Assembly (NCBI RefSeq): GCF_900176515.1
Contig: NZ_FWXV01000002.1
Coordinates: 62,001-126,000, forward strand
Length of the DNA stretch: 64,000 bases
Source of the DNA: Kibdelosporangium aridum
GTDB lineage: Bacteria > Actinomycetota > Actinomycetes > Mycobacteriales > Pseudonocardiaceae
Direction: 5' to 3'
The notes beneath the pieces were generated by a model, which saw nothing but the letters and a program-made list of their open reading frames with translations, ran no database searches and was not told the origin of the DNA. The translations under genes and the position numbers were made by a program. Positions 23,862 to 33,137 of the stretch are shown here, one piece after another; the stretch's first letter is position 1; each line of letters begins with the position of its first letter.

Positions 23862-25952
23862 ATCACCCGGCGGGACGGCCTTGCCGTACCTGTCACCGAT
23901 CACGAAGTCCGCACCCGCCATCCGCCACCACTGCGCCTGGCTTTCGGTGTGCACGCCGTCCACAATCACCTTCGCACCCGACCGGTGCACGAGCGGCACG
24001 AGCGTCGTCAGCGCGGCGGTGAGCGGTGCGTCGACGGCCGCTTCCGCCTGCCGTTCAACGAGCCTGCGGGCGAAGCGGACGCAGTCGACCGGCACGTCCT
24101 CGATCGACGCCAGCTCGTCCGGTGCCGTGCCGAAGTCGTCGAGCATTGTCCGGACACCCATGTCCGCCAGCACTTTCAGGTTGTCGACGACCTCGGGTGA
24201 ACGCATGGCCCTGACCGGGAAGCCGATCGTCAGCTGATCCGCCAGGTCCACGGTTCGCAGCACCCGGGACACGAGGTCCGCGTCCGCCGACTGGTTCGGG
24301 GTCAGGCCGACGAGCAACGGCAACGGCCGGCTGGCCCGTTGCCGCCACCACCCGGCTTGCCTGCTCGCGGTCTGCAGCAGCCATTCACCGAGCGGCAGGA
24401 TCAGTCCTGTGTGTTCGGCCAGCTCAACGCATTGGTTGTGGGTCAGCGTGCCGATGTCGGGCCGGTTCCAGCGCAGCAACGCTTCCACGTACGCGATCCG
24501 GCCGTCCTTCAGGTCCGCGACCGGCCGGTACACCACCTCGATCTCGCCGGTCTCCCACGCGCCGGGCATCGCCGCGGCCAGCGTGTACGTCCGGCGGTCC
24601 CGCTCGTCCTGGTCGGTGTGGAACAACTCCCACTGACCGCGCCCGGCCGCTTTGGCGCGCCGCAGCGTGAAGTCCGCTGCCCGCAACAACTCCACCGGGT
24701 CCATCGCCCCGGACGGCCGGTGCACCACACCGATGCTCGCCGACACCGCGACACCGTGACCGTCCACATAGATCGGTTCGGCCAGCTCGGTGTTGATGTC
24801 CTCGACGATTGTCGAGACACCCGGTGTGCTCTCGGTGTTCTCGATCAGGATGCCGAACTCGTCGCCCTCGAACCTGGCCACCATCGCCTTCTCGGCCGCG
24901 ACGACCGCGCGAAGTCGTTGGGACACCGAGACAAGCAGCTGATCGCCGACTCGACGACCGAGACCGTTGCAGATCATCGCGAACGCGTCGAGGTCAAGGT
25001 GGAACAGCGTCACACCGTACGTCGGATCCGCGCGCCGCAGCGCGATCTCCACGTTAGTGCTGAAGTACTGGCGGTTCGGCAGACCGGTGAGCACGTCGTG
25101 CAGTGCCTGCCGGTTCAGTTCTCCTTGCAGGAGCATGAGTTCGGTGCCGTCTTCGACGACCGTGACGAAGTGAACCGGCCCGCTGTCGTTGCGCAGCACC
25201 GAGGCCGAGAGCGTGATCCGTGCGATGTCGCCGTCCTTACGGAGCATGTGCGCGGGTTGCTTGATGCGTTCCTTCTTGCCTGCCAGCAGATCCCGGTAGT
25301 CGTCACGGAGAACCACGGCCTGATCCGGGTGGACGAGGTTGAACAGGGTACGCCCGGCCAGTTCTTCGGTCGTGTAGCCGAGTATGTCGGCGATGGCGCC
25401 GTTCGTACGGACCAGCAGGCCGTCCGGGTCGGTGATGATGATGCCGCTCGCGGACGACATCGCGACCTCGTCGAACTGCGCCTCGCTCTGTCTGAGCCGC
25501 CACTTGGCGTCCCTGACCGCTTTCAGCAGCGAGAGTTTCATGTTCTCCTGCTGGTCCAGCGTCGCCTGCCGGTTGGCTTTGGTGAACCCGCTCGACAGTG
25601 CGCCGAGCGTCAGCACGACCGGCTCGGCGAACCTGGACACAGGCTGGAACTCCGGCAGGCCCAGCAGGCCCTTGCCGAGCGTCTCCATGGTGGTCGGCAG
25701 CGCTTCGTCACCGATGCAGCCGAGTTCGACCAGCCGGCTGCCCACCTCTGCGGCGGGCTTCGTGTCGAACGGCTCGCTGTGGACCACACCGCACAGCACG
25801 TCAAGCAGGGCGGCCAGCTCGCGTTCCAGCTGGTTCTGCTCGAAAGTGAAGAAGACGTTGCTGTGCAACACATAGGCCCATTTGCGCGACAAGATCAGCC
25901 GATCACGAGCGTGGTCGTGCGGCTGCTGTTCTCGTCTACTGGGGTCTGGCAT
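23841..25952 (-). CDS. PAS-GGDEF-EAL protein with partly degenerate active sites
   Basis: A 703-residue cyclic-di-GMP-type protein: unknown N-terminal helical region (1-155), PAS (about 158-270), GGDEF (about 280-445) and EAL (about 460-695). The A-site reads EGDEF (362-366) instead of GGDEF. In the EAL domain the signature EAL (490-492) and DDFGT (605-609) are kept, but the metal-ligand Asn of VNLS is Gly (VGLT), the Lys-x-Asp region is VRFAR, and the EGVET motif is DGVHTE. Phosphodiesterase activity is therefore doubtful. A receptor or signalling role is more likely. The gene follows the DUF574 gene by 5 bases. Confidence 0.86.
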   Translation of the reverse strand: MPDPSRREQQPHDHARDRLILSRKWAYVLHSNVFFTFEQNQLERELAALLDVLCGVVHSEPFDTKPAAEVGSRLVELGCIGDEALPTTMETLGKGLLGLPEFQPVSRFAEPVVLTLGALSSGFTKANRQATLDQQENMKLSLLKAVRDAKWRLRQSEAQFDEVAMSSASGIIITDPDGLLVRTNGAIADILGYTTEELAGRTLFNLVHPDQAVVLRDDYRDLLAGKKERIKQPAHMLRKDGDIARITLSASVLRNDSGPVHFVTVVEDGTELMLLQGELNRQALHDVLTGLPNRQYFSTNVEIALRRADPTYGVTLFHLDLDAFAMICNGLGRRVGDQLLVSVSQRLRAVVAAEKAMVARFEGDEFGILIENTESTPGVSTIVEDINTELAEPIYVDGHGVAVSASIGVVHRPSGAMDPVELLRAADFTLRRAKAAGRGQWELFHTDQDERDRRTYTLAAAMPGAWETGEIEVVYRPVADLKDGRIAYVEALLRWNRPDIGTLTHNQCVELAEHTGLILPLGEWLLQTASRQAGWWRQRASRPLPLLVGLTPNQSADADLVSRVLRTVDLADQLTIGFPVRAMRSPEVVDNLKVLADMGVRTMLDDFGTAPDELASIEDVPVDCVRFARRLVERQAEAAVDAPLTAALTTLVPLVHRSGAKVIVDGVHTESQAQWWRMAGADFVIGDRYGKAVPPGDLAARLP

Positions 25953-25957
25953 GGCGG

Positions 25958-26782
25958 TTATTCAGGTTTACGGCCTACGCCCGCGTACACGAGCATGTTC
26001 ATATCCGGATTATCCGCCACATCGCCCGGTCCGCCTGGGCGCCACAGCGCGCAGCCGACCAGCCCCGGCTCGACGAGCTCGAACTCACCGAACATGGACA
26101 GGATCTCGGCGTGGGAGCGCAGGTTGACCTGGTCCTGGCTCTTGCTGCGCTGGATCACGCCGGTCGCCTCATCCAGCTCCTTGCCCTGGTTGTCGCCGGT
26201 GACGTGGGTGAGCGCGAAGTAGCTGCCGGGCGCGAGCGGCGCACGGTAGCGCTCCAGCAGACCGTGCGGGTCGTCCTCGTCGGCGACCCAGTGCAGCATC
26301 AGCAGCATGAGCAGGCCGATGGGCTTGTCGAAGTCGAGCAGCTGCCTGGCGGCGTCGCTGTTCAAGATCGATTCGGGGTCACGCATGTCGGCCTGCACGA
26401 TCGCGGCCCGATCGTTGCGCCCCAGCATCAGCTCACTGTGCGCAACCGCGATCGGATCGCGGTCGACGTAGACCACGCGGCACTCCGGATCTTCCCGCTG
26501 CGCGATTTCGTGCACGTTTCCGACGGTCGGAATGCCCGAACCGATGTCGAGGAACTGCCGTACCCCGTTGGCGACCATGAACCGAACCACCCGGCCGAGA
26601 AAGGCCCGGTTGACCCGAGCCGCCTGCCTCAGGCCGGGCATCAGGGTCTCGATCTGGTCGCCCACTGCCCGGTCGACGGCGAAATTGTGGCCACCGCCGA
26701 GCATGAAGTCATAAGTGCGAGCCATGCTGGGCACCGACGTGTCGACGCCAGGCGGGACCCAGTCCTGCTGTTGCTGCGTCAC
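25958..26782 (-). CDS. DUF574-family SAM-dependent methyltransferase
   Basis: A 274-residue member of the actinobacterial SAV2177/DUF574 group: motif I FLDIGSGIPT, YVDRDPIAV as acidic motif, and MLLMLHWVADEDDP. The long SFARTYDFMLGGGHNF-type N-terminus is diagnostic. These proteins occur in many paralogues in streptomycetes and relatives, with no firm substrate. It lies directly upstream of the GGDEF/EAL gene in one transcription unit and diverges from the P450. Confidence 0.88.
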   Translation of the reverse strand: MTQQQQDWVPPGVDTSVPSMARTYDFMLGGGHNFAVDRAVGDQIETLMPGLRQAARVNRAFLGRVVRFMVANGVRQFLDIGSGIPTVGNVHEIAQREDPECRVVYVDRDPIAVAHSELMLGRNDRAAIVQADMRDPESILNSDAARQLLDFDKPIGLLMLLMLHWVADEDDPHGLLERYRAPLAPGSYFALTHVTGDNQGKELDEATGVIQRSKSQDQVNLRSHAEILSMFGEFELVEPGLVGCALWRPGGPGDVADNPDMNMLVYAGVGRKPE

Positions 26783-26943
26783 CGGGGAACACCCTCTTCA
26801 TTCTCGCGAAAACTCAAAGCTTACCGAGCCTCGATGAATCGTAGTTGACCCATCGGTGTGACCGCTTCCCACCCGATCGGGCGCTGTCGGTGCCAGCCAA
26901 TTGGCCCCTATTGTGGACCGTCCCTTCATCCTTGGAGTTATGG

Positions 26944-28260
26944 ATGCCCGTCCCGGTGGCACCAGGTCGTTGGCCAGTGCTCGGGCACACCCCGGCGATG
27001 CTGCGACACCGATTCGGATTCACCGCGGGTCTGCCGAAACACGGCGACGTGGTGAAGATCTATCTGGGCACGATGCCCACGTATTTCGTGACCAGTCCGG
27101 AACTGACCTACCAGGTGCTGGTCACCGACGGTGCCAAGTTCAGCAAAGGCGCGATGTTCGACAAGTTCCGGCCATACGTCGGCAACGGGCTGCTGTTGTC
27201 CAGCGGAGCCTTTCACCTGCGACAACGCCGGCTCATTCAGCCCGCTTTCCACCACGAGCGGATCGCCCGTTATGCCGAGATGATGATCGGCGCGGTGAAC
27301 GACCTTGTCGAAACGTGGCGGCCGAGTGCCGTCCGGCAGATCGACGAGGACATGCAAGGCCTCGCCGTGACGGTCGTCGGCAAGACGCTGTTCTCGACCG
27401 AACTGGGTCAAGAGGCGATCGAAGAGGCCAGGCGGTCCATTTTCGTGGTGATCAAACAAGGGATGATCAGAGCACTGTCTCCGTCATTCCTGGAAAAGCT
27501 GCCGATGCCGGGCAACCGGGAGTTCGACCAGGCCATCGCCCGGATGAAGGCGGTCGTGTTCAAGGTCATCGAGGACTGGCGGGCCGACGGTGCCGACCAC
27601 GGTGACCTGCTGTCCACTCTGCTGCTCGCGCAGGACGAAGCCGGGGAAGGCATGTCCGACCAGCAGGTCTACGACGAAGTGCTGACCATGCTGACCGCGG
27701 GCATCGAGACCACCGCGCTCGCGCTGGCCTGGCTGTTCCACGAAATCGCGAAGAACCCGGCGGTCGAACGGAAGCTGTTCGACGAAATCGACACCGTGCT
27801 TGACGGACGGCCGTTGACCGTCGCGGACATCCCGAAATTGATCTACACGCACCAGGTTATGAACGAGGTACTGCGGATGTATCCGGTGTGGATCCTGATG
27901 CGCAGGGCGATCTCGGAAGTGTCACTCGGCGGCGTGCGGATCCGGCCGGGATCGGAAGTCACCGTCAGCCCGCACATGCTGCATTTCGATTCCCGGTTCT
28001 TCGCCGAGCCCCACCGTTTCGACCCCGACCGCTGGGCGCCTGACCAGGCGGGAAAAGTGCCACGCGGCGCCTTCATCCCGTTCGGTGCCGGTGTCCGGCA
28101 ATGCATGGGCAATACGTTCGCGCAGACCGAGATCGTGATCGCGGCGGCGACCGTGCTGTCCCGTTGGCGACTGTTACCGGTGCCCGATCAACCGGTCAAG
28201 GTCAAGTTCACATCGGCCGCCTATCCGAACCGGATGCCGATGATCCCCATTTCCCGCTGA
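26944..28260 (+). CDS. Cytochrome P450
   Basis: A 438-residue P450 from ATG 26944, with TTGGAG about 8 bases upstream. The oxygen-binding I-helix is TAGIETTALAL, the K-helix ExxR is EVLR, and the haem loop FIPFGAGVRQCMGNTFA carries the Cys thiolate ligand. No signal peptide. A ferredoxin or reductase gene is not adjacent, so electrons must come from elsewhere. It is followed after 36 bases by a secreted hydrolase and may belong to a small secondary-metabolite or lipid-modifying unit. Substrate unknown. Confidence 0.92.
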   Translation: MPVPVAPGRWPVLGHTPAMLRHRFGFTAGLPKHGDVVKIYLGTMPTYFVTSPELTYQVLVTDGAKFSKGAMFDKFRPYVGNGLLLSSGAFHLRQRRLIQPAFHHERIARYAEMMIGAVNDLVETWRPSAVRQIDEDMQGLAVTVVGKTLFSTELGQEAIEEARRSIFVVIKQGMIRALSPSFLEKLPMPGNREFDQAIARMKAVVFKVIEDWRADGADHGDLLSTLLLAQDEAGEGMSDQQVYDEVLTMLTAGIETTALALAWLFHEIAKNPAVERKLFDEIDTVLDGRPLTVADIPKLIYTHQVMNEVLRMYPVWILMRRAISEVSLGGVRIRPGSEVTVSPHMLHFDSRFFAEPHRFDPDRWAPDQAGKVPRGAFIPFGAGVRQCMGNTFAQTEIVIAAATVLSRWRLLPVPDQPVKVKFTSAAYPNRMPMIPISR

Positions 28261-28296
28261 AGAGTCAGCACTGACCATCGAAAGGTAGTTCTCGTC

Positions 28297-29301
28297 GTGC
28301 GTTTGTTCCACAATGGACGGAAACGAGTGCTCGCCGGGACGATCGCCGTTCTCGGCGTGACGCTCGGCCTGGCACCGGTATCCGCTCAGGCGGCAGCGAC
28401 CTGCCGGAACATTGATTTCCCCGTTTCACAGGGGACAATGCACGGAAAACTGTGCACACCGGACGGTGCCGACACGGTCCATGTGCTGATTCCCGGTGGG
28501 ACGTACAACAGTTCCTATTGGGATATCGGTTATTCGCCTTCGTCCCGTTCGTACCGCATGGTGATGAACAAGGCGGGACACGCGACGCTCGCCCTCGACC
28601 GGCTCGGCACCGGCCACAGTTCGAAGCCGTTGAGCGCCTTCGTGACCGCGTCGGCGCAGGCACGCGCGGCGCACGAGGTGATCAAGCAGATCCGCGGGCA
28701 GTTCTCCCGTGTGATCATTGGCGGTCACTCGATCGGCTCGGCGATGGCCATGATCGAGGCGGGTACGTACCGTGACGTCGACGGCGTGCTCGTCACCGGA
28801 ATGACCCACCGGATGAACTTCGCGACCGTGGCACCGGTGTTGACGCAGATGATCCCGGCGCCGCTCGACCCGCAGCTCGCCTCGCGTGGCCTCGACCTCG
28901 GCTACCTCACCACCGGCCCAGGCACGAGGTACACGTCGTTCCACACGCCCGGCCCCAAGGTCGACGGCGCGATCGCTTTCGACGAGTCCACAAAGGATGT
29001 GTTCGCGGCGACCGAGGCGGTGGACACGGTCGCACTGACCAACATCGTCATCCCGGCGTCTCGCGGCATCAACGTGCCCGTGCTGCTGATCGTGGGCAAC
29101 GACAACCACTTCTGCGGGCCGCCGCTGGGCAGCGACTGCTCGTCACCCAGTGCGTTGCACGCTTCGGAGCGGCCGTTCTTCGGCCCATCGGCCACGCTCA
29201 CGACGCACATCGTGTCCGGCTATGGCCACTCGATCAACTACGCACCCAACGCCGCCTCGTACTACGACGTGGTCGCCAAGTGGGCGTCGTCGATCAACTG
29301 A
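28297..29301 (+). CDS. Secreted alpha/beta hydrolase
   Basis: A 334-residue protein starting at GTG 28297 (GAAAGG upstream), with a signal peptide ending AQA-A (about residue 33). The nucleophile elbow is GGHSIGSAM, the acid lies in the IVGNDNHFC region and the catalytic His in GYGHSINY. Four Cys residues in the mature part could form disulphides. It is likely an extracellular esterase or lipase, sharing a transcription unit with the P450. Its stop overlaps the antiporter stop by 8 bases. Confidence 0.85.
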   Translation: MRLFHNGRKRVLAGTIAVLGVTLGLAPVSAQAAATCRNIDFPVSQGTMHGKLCTPDGADTVHVLIPGGTYNSSYWDIGYSPSSRSYRMVMNKAGHATLALDRLGTGHSSKPLSAFVTASAQARAAHEVIKQIRGQFSRVIIGGHSIGSAMAMIEAGTYRDVDGVLVTGMTHRMNFATVAPVLTQMIPAPLDPQLASRGLDLGYLTTGPGTRYTSFHTPGPKVDGAIAFDESTKDVFAATEAVDTVALTNIVIPASRGINVPVLLIVGNDNHFCGPPLGSDCSSPSALHASERPFFGPSATLTTHIVSGYGHSINYAPNAASYYDVVAKWASSIN

Positions 29302-30847
29302 AGGCCGCGGCCTCCTCATAGTCGAGGCGATCCAGCTCGCGGCGCACGGTCTCGTCGTCGAGGTCCCCGTCATCACGGGCCTTGGCAAGCGCTCGCCGTT
29401 GCGCCGCGAGCATCGCCCTTCTGACGGAAACGGTGAGCTCCCGCAGGCTTTGGACCCGGCTGTCCATGTCGTCGTCCATCGCGCGGCGTGCCTGAGCCGC
29501 GGCAACGTACCGGTCCTTGAGCTTCTCGAGCATCTCCGGGCTGACGCCGGGATGCGGCTGGTTGTAGAGGTCGATCATCGTCGCCTTGACGGCGTTCATC
29601 GAGATCTCCCGCGCCTTGCGGTTGGCGGCTTCCTCCTCGGTCTCCTCCGCCGGATCGGTGATGTCGAGCTTGCGGATGAGGAACGGCAACGTCGGTCCTT
29701 GGATCAGCAACGTCCCCACGGCGACCACGAACGCCAACGCTTGAATGGTGTCCCTCTCCGGCACCGACTCCGGCACACCGGCCGCGGCGGCGAGCGTGAC
29801 GACGCCACGCATGCCCATCCACGAGATGACCGCGAAGTACTTCCACGGCAACGGCTCGCGCTTGCGCAGCTTTCTGGTCAGCCAGTTCCGGCCGTATGCG
29901 ACCGTCATCCACAGTGGCCTGACGATGAGTACCGTCAGCAGGATGGCCGCAGCCGCCAAGGCGAACTTCACCCAGTTCTCGGGGTGCAGCTCGGCGAAGA
30001 CGAACCGGCACTGCAATCCCATGTAGGCGAAGACAAACGCCTCAAGCAGGACGTCAAGCGTGCTCCACACCTGCCTGGCCTGCAACCTCGTCGCGAACCC
30101 GGCCTCGGTGTTCTTGTGGCCCAGCACAAACCCGGCCATGACAACCGCGAGGACACCGGAAGCATGCACCTCTTCGGCCAGAAGATAAGCAGCGAAGGGT
30201 ACGACGAGACCAAGCGCCGTTTCCAGGCCACTGTCCTGAACGCGCATCCGTATCCAGTGCACGATCAGGCCGAGCACGAACCCGACCACGCTGCCCACCA
30301 GCGCGCTGTACACGAACAGCAGAACCGGGTTCTCGAACAACGTGTGATCACCGGTGACCGCGGCGACCGTGAGCGAGAAGATCGTCAACGCGGCGGCGTC
30401 GTTGACGAGGCTCTCCCCCGTCAGGATCGCCATCAGCCGCTTCGGCAGGCCCAGCTCACGTCCCACCGCCAGCCCGGCGACCGCGTCCGGCGGGGCGACG
30501 ACAGCGCCGAGGATGAGCGCTGGAACAAGCGCTAGGCCGGGCACGATCCACCACCCGACGGCACCAGTGGCCAGAGTGGACACAACGACCATGCCGACCC
30601 CGAGCGCCAGGATCGGCCGGAGGTTGCGCGTGAACGCCGGAACCGAGAATTTCAGCGCGGCGGAATAGAGCAGTGGAGGCAGGACCACGCTCAGGATGAG
30701 CTCCGGCTCAAGCTCGAACCTGGGCAGCCCGGGGATGAACGAGACCGCAGCCGCCAGCACGACCACGACCAGGGACGGCTGCATGCCCCGTCGATGGGCG
30801 ACCGCCGTCACCGCGATCGCACCGACCACAACCAGCAGAAGCTGCAT
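29294..30847 (-). CDS. Na+/H+ antiporter, CPA1 family
   Basis: A 517-residue membrane protein with about 12 helices. The ion-binding region shows VVAPPDAVAGLAVGRELGLP and LTGESLVNDAAALTIF, with the paired Asp residues typical of CPA1/NhaP, and GMRGVVTLAAAAGVP in the later half. A hydrophilic C-terminal tail of about 115 residues (from about 400) is probably a cytoplasmic regulatory domain. It exchanges Na+ or K+ for protons across the plasma membrane. It stands alone between convergent and divergent neighbours. Confidence 0.93.
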   Translation of the reverse strand: MQLLLVVVGAIAVTAVAHRRGMQPSLVVVVLAAAVSFIPGLPRFELEPELILSVVLPPLLYSAALKFSVPAFTRNLRPILALGVGMVVVSTLATGAVGWWIVPGLALVPALILGAVVAPPDAVAGLAVGRELGLPKRLMAILTGESLVNDAAALTIFSLTVAAVTGDHTLFENPVLLFVYSALVGSVVGFVLGLIVHWIRMRVQDSGLETALGLVVPFAAYLLAEEVHASGVLAVVMAGFVLGHKNTEAGFATRLQARQVWSTLDVLLEAFVFAYMGLQCRFVFAELHPENWVKFALAAAAILLTVLIVRPLWMTVAYGRNWLTRKLRKREPLPWKYFAVISWMGMRGVVTLAAAAGVPESVPERDTIQALAFVVAVGTLLIQGPTLPFLIRKLDITDPAEETEEEAANRKAREISMNAVKATMIDLYNQPHPGVSPEMLEKLKDRYVAAAQARRAMDDDMDSRVQSLRELTVSVRRAMLAAQRRALAKARDDGDLDDETVRRELDRLDYEEAAAFS

Positions 30848-30908
30848 CCTCGCCTCCCTCGTGAATGGCTATCGGTGTTCTGACTCCGACAACCACTCAC
30901 GAGGTCTA

Positions 30909-31060
30909 TCAGTCGATGCGGCCGGTCTTAACCTGCCACGCGGGGAGCACCCACTTGTACGCGACCTTCTGCTCTGTCGTCCGTTTTCACCGGTGCCGCA
31001 GCCGACGTCGAGCACGTCGCCGCTGACTTTCCGGCTTTGACCATGCCTCTTTCGCTGGAC
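30909..31060 (-). pseudogene. Fragments of a methyltransferase and an unknown gene end
   Basis: On the minus strand one frame reads VSGDVLDVGCGTGEN, a textbook SAM-methyltransferase motif I, preceded in a second frame by MVKAGK. A third stretch, EQKVAYKWVLPAWQ followed by VKTGRID, ends in a stop at 30909-30911 and looks like a genuine C-terminus. The pieces are in different frames within 150 bases, so this is decayed coding DNA between the antiporter and the formate dehydrogenase operon. There are 269 bases here without an intact gene. Confidence 0.55.
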
Positions 31061-31116
31061 GATCTCAGTGGGTACGGTTGTTGTATACCGTATGCAGATG
31101 TCGTTGGGAGATGAGA

Positions 31117-31590
31117 ATGACCCCCGATGCGCTGGAGCAGCGAGTGCGGGCGGTGGTGGACGCACATCGCGGCGACCGGGGCGCCCTGCTTCCCATCCTG
31201 CACGGACTACAGGCCGAATTCGGCTACGTCAGCCACGACATGGTGCCGATCGTGGCCCGTGAACTGAACCTTTCCCGTGCTGACGTGCACGGTGTGGTGA
31301 CCTTCTACCACGACTTCCGGCCGGAGCCCGCCGGCCGGACCGTCGTGAAGATCTGCCGTGCCGAGGCGTGTCAGTCCGTGGGGGCCGAGAAGCTCGCCGA
31401 GCACGCCCAACAGGTCTTCGGCGTCAAGCTCGGGCAGACCACTCCCGACGGCTCCGTCACCATCGAGCAGGTTTTCTGCCTCGGCAACTGCGCGCTGGGC
31501 CCGGCCGCCCAGATCAACGGCCGGATGTACGGGAAGCTCGATGAGCAGCGGCTGGACAGGCTCATCCGCAGTGCCGAGGGGAATGCATGA
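31117..31590 (+). CDS. fdsG: NAD-dependent formate dehydrogenase gamma subunit (NuoE-like)
   Basis: A 157-residue thioredoxin-like [2Fe-2S] protein. I choose ATG 31117, 7 bases after GGGAG. The cluster ligands are C-x4-C in CRAEACQS and C-x3-C in CLGNCALGP, as in NuoE/FdsG. It passes electrons between the Mo subunit and the FMN subunit of the cytoplasmic FdsABG complex, which oxidises formate to CO2 with NAD+. First gene of fdsGBAD, overlapping fdsB as ATGA. A TATACC/GTATAC-rich stretch about 35 bases upstream may be the promoter. Confidence 0.93.
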   Translation: MTPDALEQRVRAVVDAHRGDRGALLPILHGLQAEFGYVSHDMVPIVARELNLSRADVHGVVTFYHDFRPEPAGRTVVKICRAEACQSVGAEKLAEHAQQVFGVKLGQTTPDGSVTIEQVFCLGNCALGPAAQINGRMYGKLDEQRLDRLIRSAEGNA

Positions 31591-33137
31591 CCACGATCTA
31601 CGTGCCGCGTGACTCCGCCGCTGTCTCGGTGGGCGCGGACGCGGTAGCCGAGGCTGTCCGGACCCAAGCCGAGGCGCGCGGCCTGGATGTCCGGCTTGTC
31701 CGCAACGGCACGCGCGGGATGCTGTGGCTTGAGCCGCTTCTGGAGATCGACACGCCTGAGGGCCGCGTCGGCTACGGCCCGGTTGAGCCGCACCAGGTCG
31801 CCGAGATCCTCGACAACCCGGACCACGAGCTCAAAGTCGGGCTGGTCGACGAGCTCAAGTGGATGAAAGACCAGACCCGGCTGTGCTACAAGCGCGTCGG
31901 CGTAACCGATCCGCTGTCCGCGGACGACTATCTCGCCAACGGTGGCATGGCGGGCCTGCGCAACGCGCTGGAAATGGACAAGGCCGAGGTCGTCAAGGCC
32001 GTCACCGACTCCGGGCTGCGTGGCCGTGGCGGCGCGGGTTTCCCCGCGGGCATCAAGTGGAACACCGTCCTGAACACGCCCGGAGAGCTCAAGTTCGTGT
32101 GCTGCAACGCGGACGAGGGCGACAGCGGCACGTTCGCCGACCGGATCCTGATCGAGGGCGACCCGTTCTGCCTCATCGAAGGCATGGCGATCGCGGCATA
32201 CGCGACAGCCGCGACCGAGGGCTACGTCTACCTCAGGTCCGAATACCCCGACGCGGTCAAGACCCTCCGCCAGGCCATCGAGATCGGTTACGCACGCGGC
32301 TGGCTGGGCGAGAACATCCTTGGCTCAGGCCTGAAATTCGACCTGTACGTCCGGGTCGGCGCGGGTGCGTACATCTGCGGTGAAGAGACCTCGATGCTCG
32401 AAAGCCTTGAGGGCAAACGGGGCATGGTCCGCGCGAAGCCACCGATCCCTGCCATCACAGGGCTTTTCGGCAAGCCGACGGTCGTCAACAACGTGCTCAC
32501 GCTGGCTTCCGTGCCCTCGATCCTCGCCGACGGCGCCGAAGCGTACGCCGCGCTCGGCATGGGCCGATCCCTTGGTACACAGGTTTTCCAGCTCGCCGGG
32601 AACATCGCGCGCGGTGGTGTCTACGAGACCGCGTTCGGGATGTCCTTGGCAGAACTGATAAACGAATACGGTGGCGGCACCCGGTCCGGGCGTCCAGTAC
32701 GAGCGGTGCAGGTCGGCGGCCCGCTCGGCGCATACCTGCCCGCCGACCGGCTCGACATCCCGCTCGACTACGAGGCGTTCGCCGCGGCGGACGCCATGCT
32801 CGGGCACGGGGGTGTGGTGGTGTTCGACGACACCGTTGACATGGCTGCGATGGCGCGCTTCGCGATGGAGTTCTGCGCCGAGGAGTCGTGCGGCAAGTGC
32901 ACCCCGTGCCGGGTGGGCTCGGTGCGCGGCGTCGAGACCATCGACAAGATCGTCGCTGGTCAGGACACGGACGCGAACCTGGCTGTGCTGAACGACCTGT
33001 GCGAGCTGATGACAGACGGCTCGCTGTGCGCGATGGGTGGTCTGACGCCGAACCCAGTGCTCAGTGCGCTGAAGCACTTTCCAGACGACTTCGCTGTAAG
33101 AACTCCTAGGGCATCCCATCAGGAGACAACGTCATGA
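31587..33137 (+). CDS. fdsB: NAD-dependent formate dehydrogenase beta subunit (NuoF-like)
   Basis: A 516-residue flavoprotein. The N-terminal 110 residues are a thioredoxin-like domain as in FdsB. The FMN/NADH fold shows GLRGRGGAGFPAGIKW and the NADH-binding ICGEETSMLESLEGKRG, and the [4Fe-4S] ligands are ESCGKCTPCR plus a later Cys. It transfers electrons from the iron-sulphur chain to NAD+. It overlaps both neighbours by 4 bases (ATGA), so the operon is tightly coupled. Confidence 0.95.
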   Translation: MTTIYVPRDSAAVSVGADAVAEAVRTQAEARGLDVRLVRNGTRGMLWLEPLLEIDTPEGRVGYGPVEPHQVAEILDNPDHELKVGLVDELKWMKDQTRLCYKRVGVTDPLSADDYLANGGMAGLRNALEMDKAEVVKAVTDSGLRGRGGAGFPAGIKWNTVLNTPGELKFVCCNADEGDSGTFADRILIEGDPFCLIEGMAIAAYATAATEGYVYLRSEYPDAVKTLRQAIEIGYARGWLGENILGSGLKFDLYVRVGAGAYICGEETSMLESLEGKRGMVRAKPPIPAITGLFGKPTVVNNVLTLASVPSILADGAEAYAALGMGRSLGTQVFQLAGNIARGGVYETAFGMSLAELINEYGGGTRSGRPVRAVQVGGPLGAYLPADRLDIPLDYEAFAAADAMLGHGGVVVFDDTVDMAAMARFAMEFCAEESCGKCTPCRVGSVRGVETIDKIVAGQDTDANLAVLNDLCELMTDGSLCAMGGLTPNPVLSALKHFPDDFAVRTPRASHQETTS

